DNA of 64,000 nucleotides from Myxococcales bacterium (GTDB lineage Bacteria > Myxococcota > Polyangia > Nannocystales > Nannocystaceae): assembly GCA_016793465.1 (NCBI GenBank), contig JAEUJW010000039.1, positions 372,001 through 436,000 on the forward strand. Reading direction: 5' to 3'. Position numbers and translations under genes: made by a program. The notes below the pieces were generated by a model, which was not told the DNA's origin, ran no database searches, and saw only the letters and a program-made list of their open reading frames with translations. Shown piece by piece: positions 63,120 through 64,000 of this stretch; position 1 is the stretch's first letter; each line of letters begins with the position of its first letter.

Positions 63120-64000
63120 GTGAGGCCCCCCGTCGTCCCCGCCGTCGTGCTGTCGCTGTGTCTGACCGTCGGGGGCGCGCCCGTGGTCCGCGCGGCCGAG
63201 TCGGCGATCCCGACGTCCGACGCGTCGCGCCTCGCGGTCCTGCCGCTGAAGGTCGACGGTCAGGTCGACGAGGTCACCCGCAAGCGCTGGTCGGCGGCCC
63301 TGCGCGAGGGCCTGTCCCGCGGGACATCCGAGGTGGTGGACGACGGGCAGGTCACGCCCTACATCGACGGGTCCTGCAGCTCGCAGGCCTGCTACGACAA
63401 GATCCGCGCCAACTCGTCGGCGACCCACATCGTCCGCGCGACGGTGGTGCAGAAGAATCGCGACTACCTCCTCAAGATCGACCTCATCGACGCCCGCTCC
63501 GGCGTGGTGGCGACGTCGTCCGAGGAGACCTGCGAGATCTGCGGCAACGAGGAGGTCGGCAAGCTGCTCGACTCGCAGGGCGCGCTGCTGCAGACCCGCC
63601 TGGCGGCCCAGGGCAAGGGCCCGGCGGTGCTGTTCCTCGACACCAACCCGAGCGGCGCCATCGTCTACATCGACGGCGAGGCGGTCGGCACCACGCCGCT
63701 CGAGCGCCCGGTGCTCGAGGGGGCCCACAAGGTCCGCGTGAGCCTCAACGGCTACGTCGCCGAGGAGCGCGAGCTCAGCTTCGTCAACGGCGTGCGCGAG
63801 GAGCTGACGCTGCCGCTGCAGCGCGCGCCCGGCAACCCCAAGACGCTGGCCCTCGGCGCGGCCGGGCTGGCCGGCGGCATCCTGTTGATCGGCTCGGGCG
63901 TCGCCATGGTGGCCCTCGACGACGTGCCGTACCGCAAGGGCGACAAGTGCTCGGGCGTCAACGTCGACGCCGACGGCGACTGCAAGTTCGTCTACAACAC
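63120..64000 (+). CDS. PEGA-domain exported protein, N-terminal part (runs off right edge)
   Basis: A frame of 293 codons without a stop starts at GTG 63120 with a signal peptide (VVLSLCLTVGGAPVVRAAES). Residues about 30-165 resemble a periplasmic beta/alpha domain (RLAVLPLKVDGQVDEVTRKRW; ATHIVRATVVQKNRDYLLKIDLIDARSG) with Cys pairs SCSSQAC and CEIC. A PEGA domain follows (PSGAIVYIDGEAVGTTPLE, about 188-206), then a membrane helix (LALGAAGLAGGILLIGSGVAMVAL) and an Asp-rich loop at the edge. Such proteins are common in myxobacterial envelopes. TAGCCT at 63107-63112 lies seven bases before the start. Confidence 0.8.
   Translation, partial: MRPPVVPAVVLSLCLTVGGAPVVRAAESAIPTSDASRLAVLPLKVDGQVDEVTRKRWSAALREGLSRGTSEVVDDGQVTPYIDGSCSSQACYDKIRANSSATHIVRATVVQKNRDYLLKIDLIDARSGVVATSSEETCEICGNEEVGKLLDSQGALLQTRLAAQGKGPAVLFLDTNPSGAIVYIDGEAVGTTPLERPVLEGAHKVRVSLNGYVAEERELSFVNGVREELTLPLQRAPGNPKTLALGAAGLAGGILLIGSGVAMVALDDVPYRKGDKCSGVNVDADGDCKFVYN

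Overview
The window comes from a very GC-rich genome, most likely a myxobacterium of the Nannocystis/Plesiocystis type (suborder Nannocystineae). The basis is gene content: a Ser/Thr-kinase/ATPase/histidine-kinase fusion, an AgmX/PglI-type envelope protein, a Roadblock (MglB-like) protein, FHA and PP2C proteins, and several lipoproteins with Thr/Ser/Gly/Asp-rich linkers after the lipobox. This is inferred from families, not from a marker gene. I see no rRNA, tRNA, CRISPR array, transposase or phage gene.

Left part (1-19 kb) looks like a natural-product locus. A cytochrome P450 runs off the left edge. Next come a 1744-residue trifunctional signalling kinase and a crotonyl-CoA carboxylase/reductase (ccr). 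Convergent to ccr is a 3317-residue megasynthase with order A-PCP / C-A(MT)-PCP / KS-AT-ACP / TE. Divergent from it is a stand-alone HHxxxDG acyltransferase. The AT carries an unusual GAGH specificity motif, which fits a ccr-derived ethylmalonyl-type extender. The predicted product is a methylated dipeptide extended by one C2 unit with an unreduced beta-keto group, possibly acylated and oxidised afterwards.

Middle part (19-36 kb) is mixed. It holds a secreted di-haem beta-propeller cytochrome, a PAS-PAS-STAS protein, a repeat-rich lipoprotein, a SUKH-like/TPR protein, a coupled DUF5329-like/DUF423 pair, rarA, two tandem ATP-grasp ligases of the D-Ala-D-Ala ligase superfamily, a lipoprotein, the AgmX/PglI-type protein, a membrane metallophosphoesterase and RidA.

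Right part (36-64 kb) is rich in envelope and signalling genes. They include a carboxypeptidase-regulatory-repeat protein, a DsbD-N-like lipoprotein, prkA, a lipoprotein plus secreted zinc phospholipase-C-like pair, a zinc-ribbon/double-FHA protein coupled to a PP2C phosphatase, a thioredoxin-like lipoprotein, a PlsC-type acyltransferase, a single-FHA protein, an OmpA-family porin-like protein, a V4R-STAS protein, a DUF4388-Roadblock fusion, an M13 peptidase, a TPR Ser/Thr kinase, and a PEGA-domain protein cut by the right edge.

Two patterns recur. Palindromes with CTGTCC...GGACAG arms sit between convergent gene ends at three places. TAnnnT -10-like hexamers stand out in the GC-rich DNA, and five lie only 6-9 nt before a start codon, which suggests leaderless transcripts. 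Long open frames opposite the real genes are GC artefacts and were left out.
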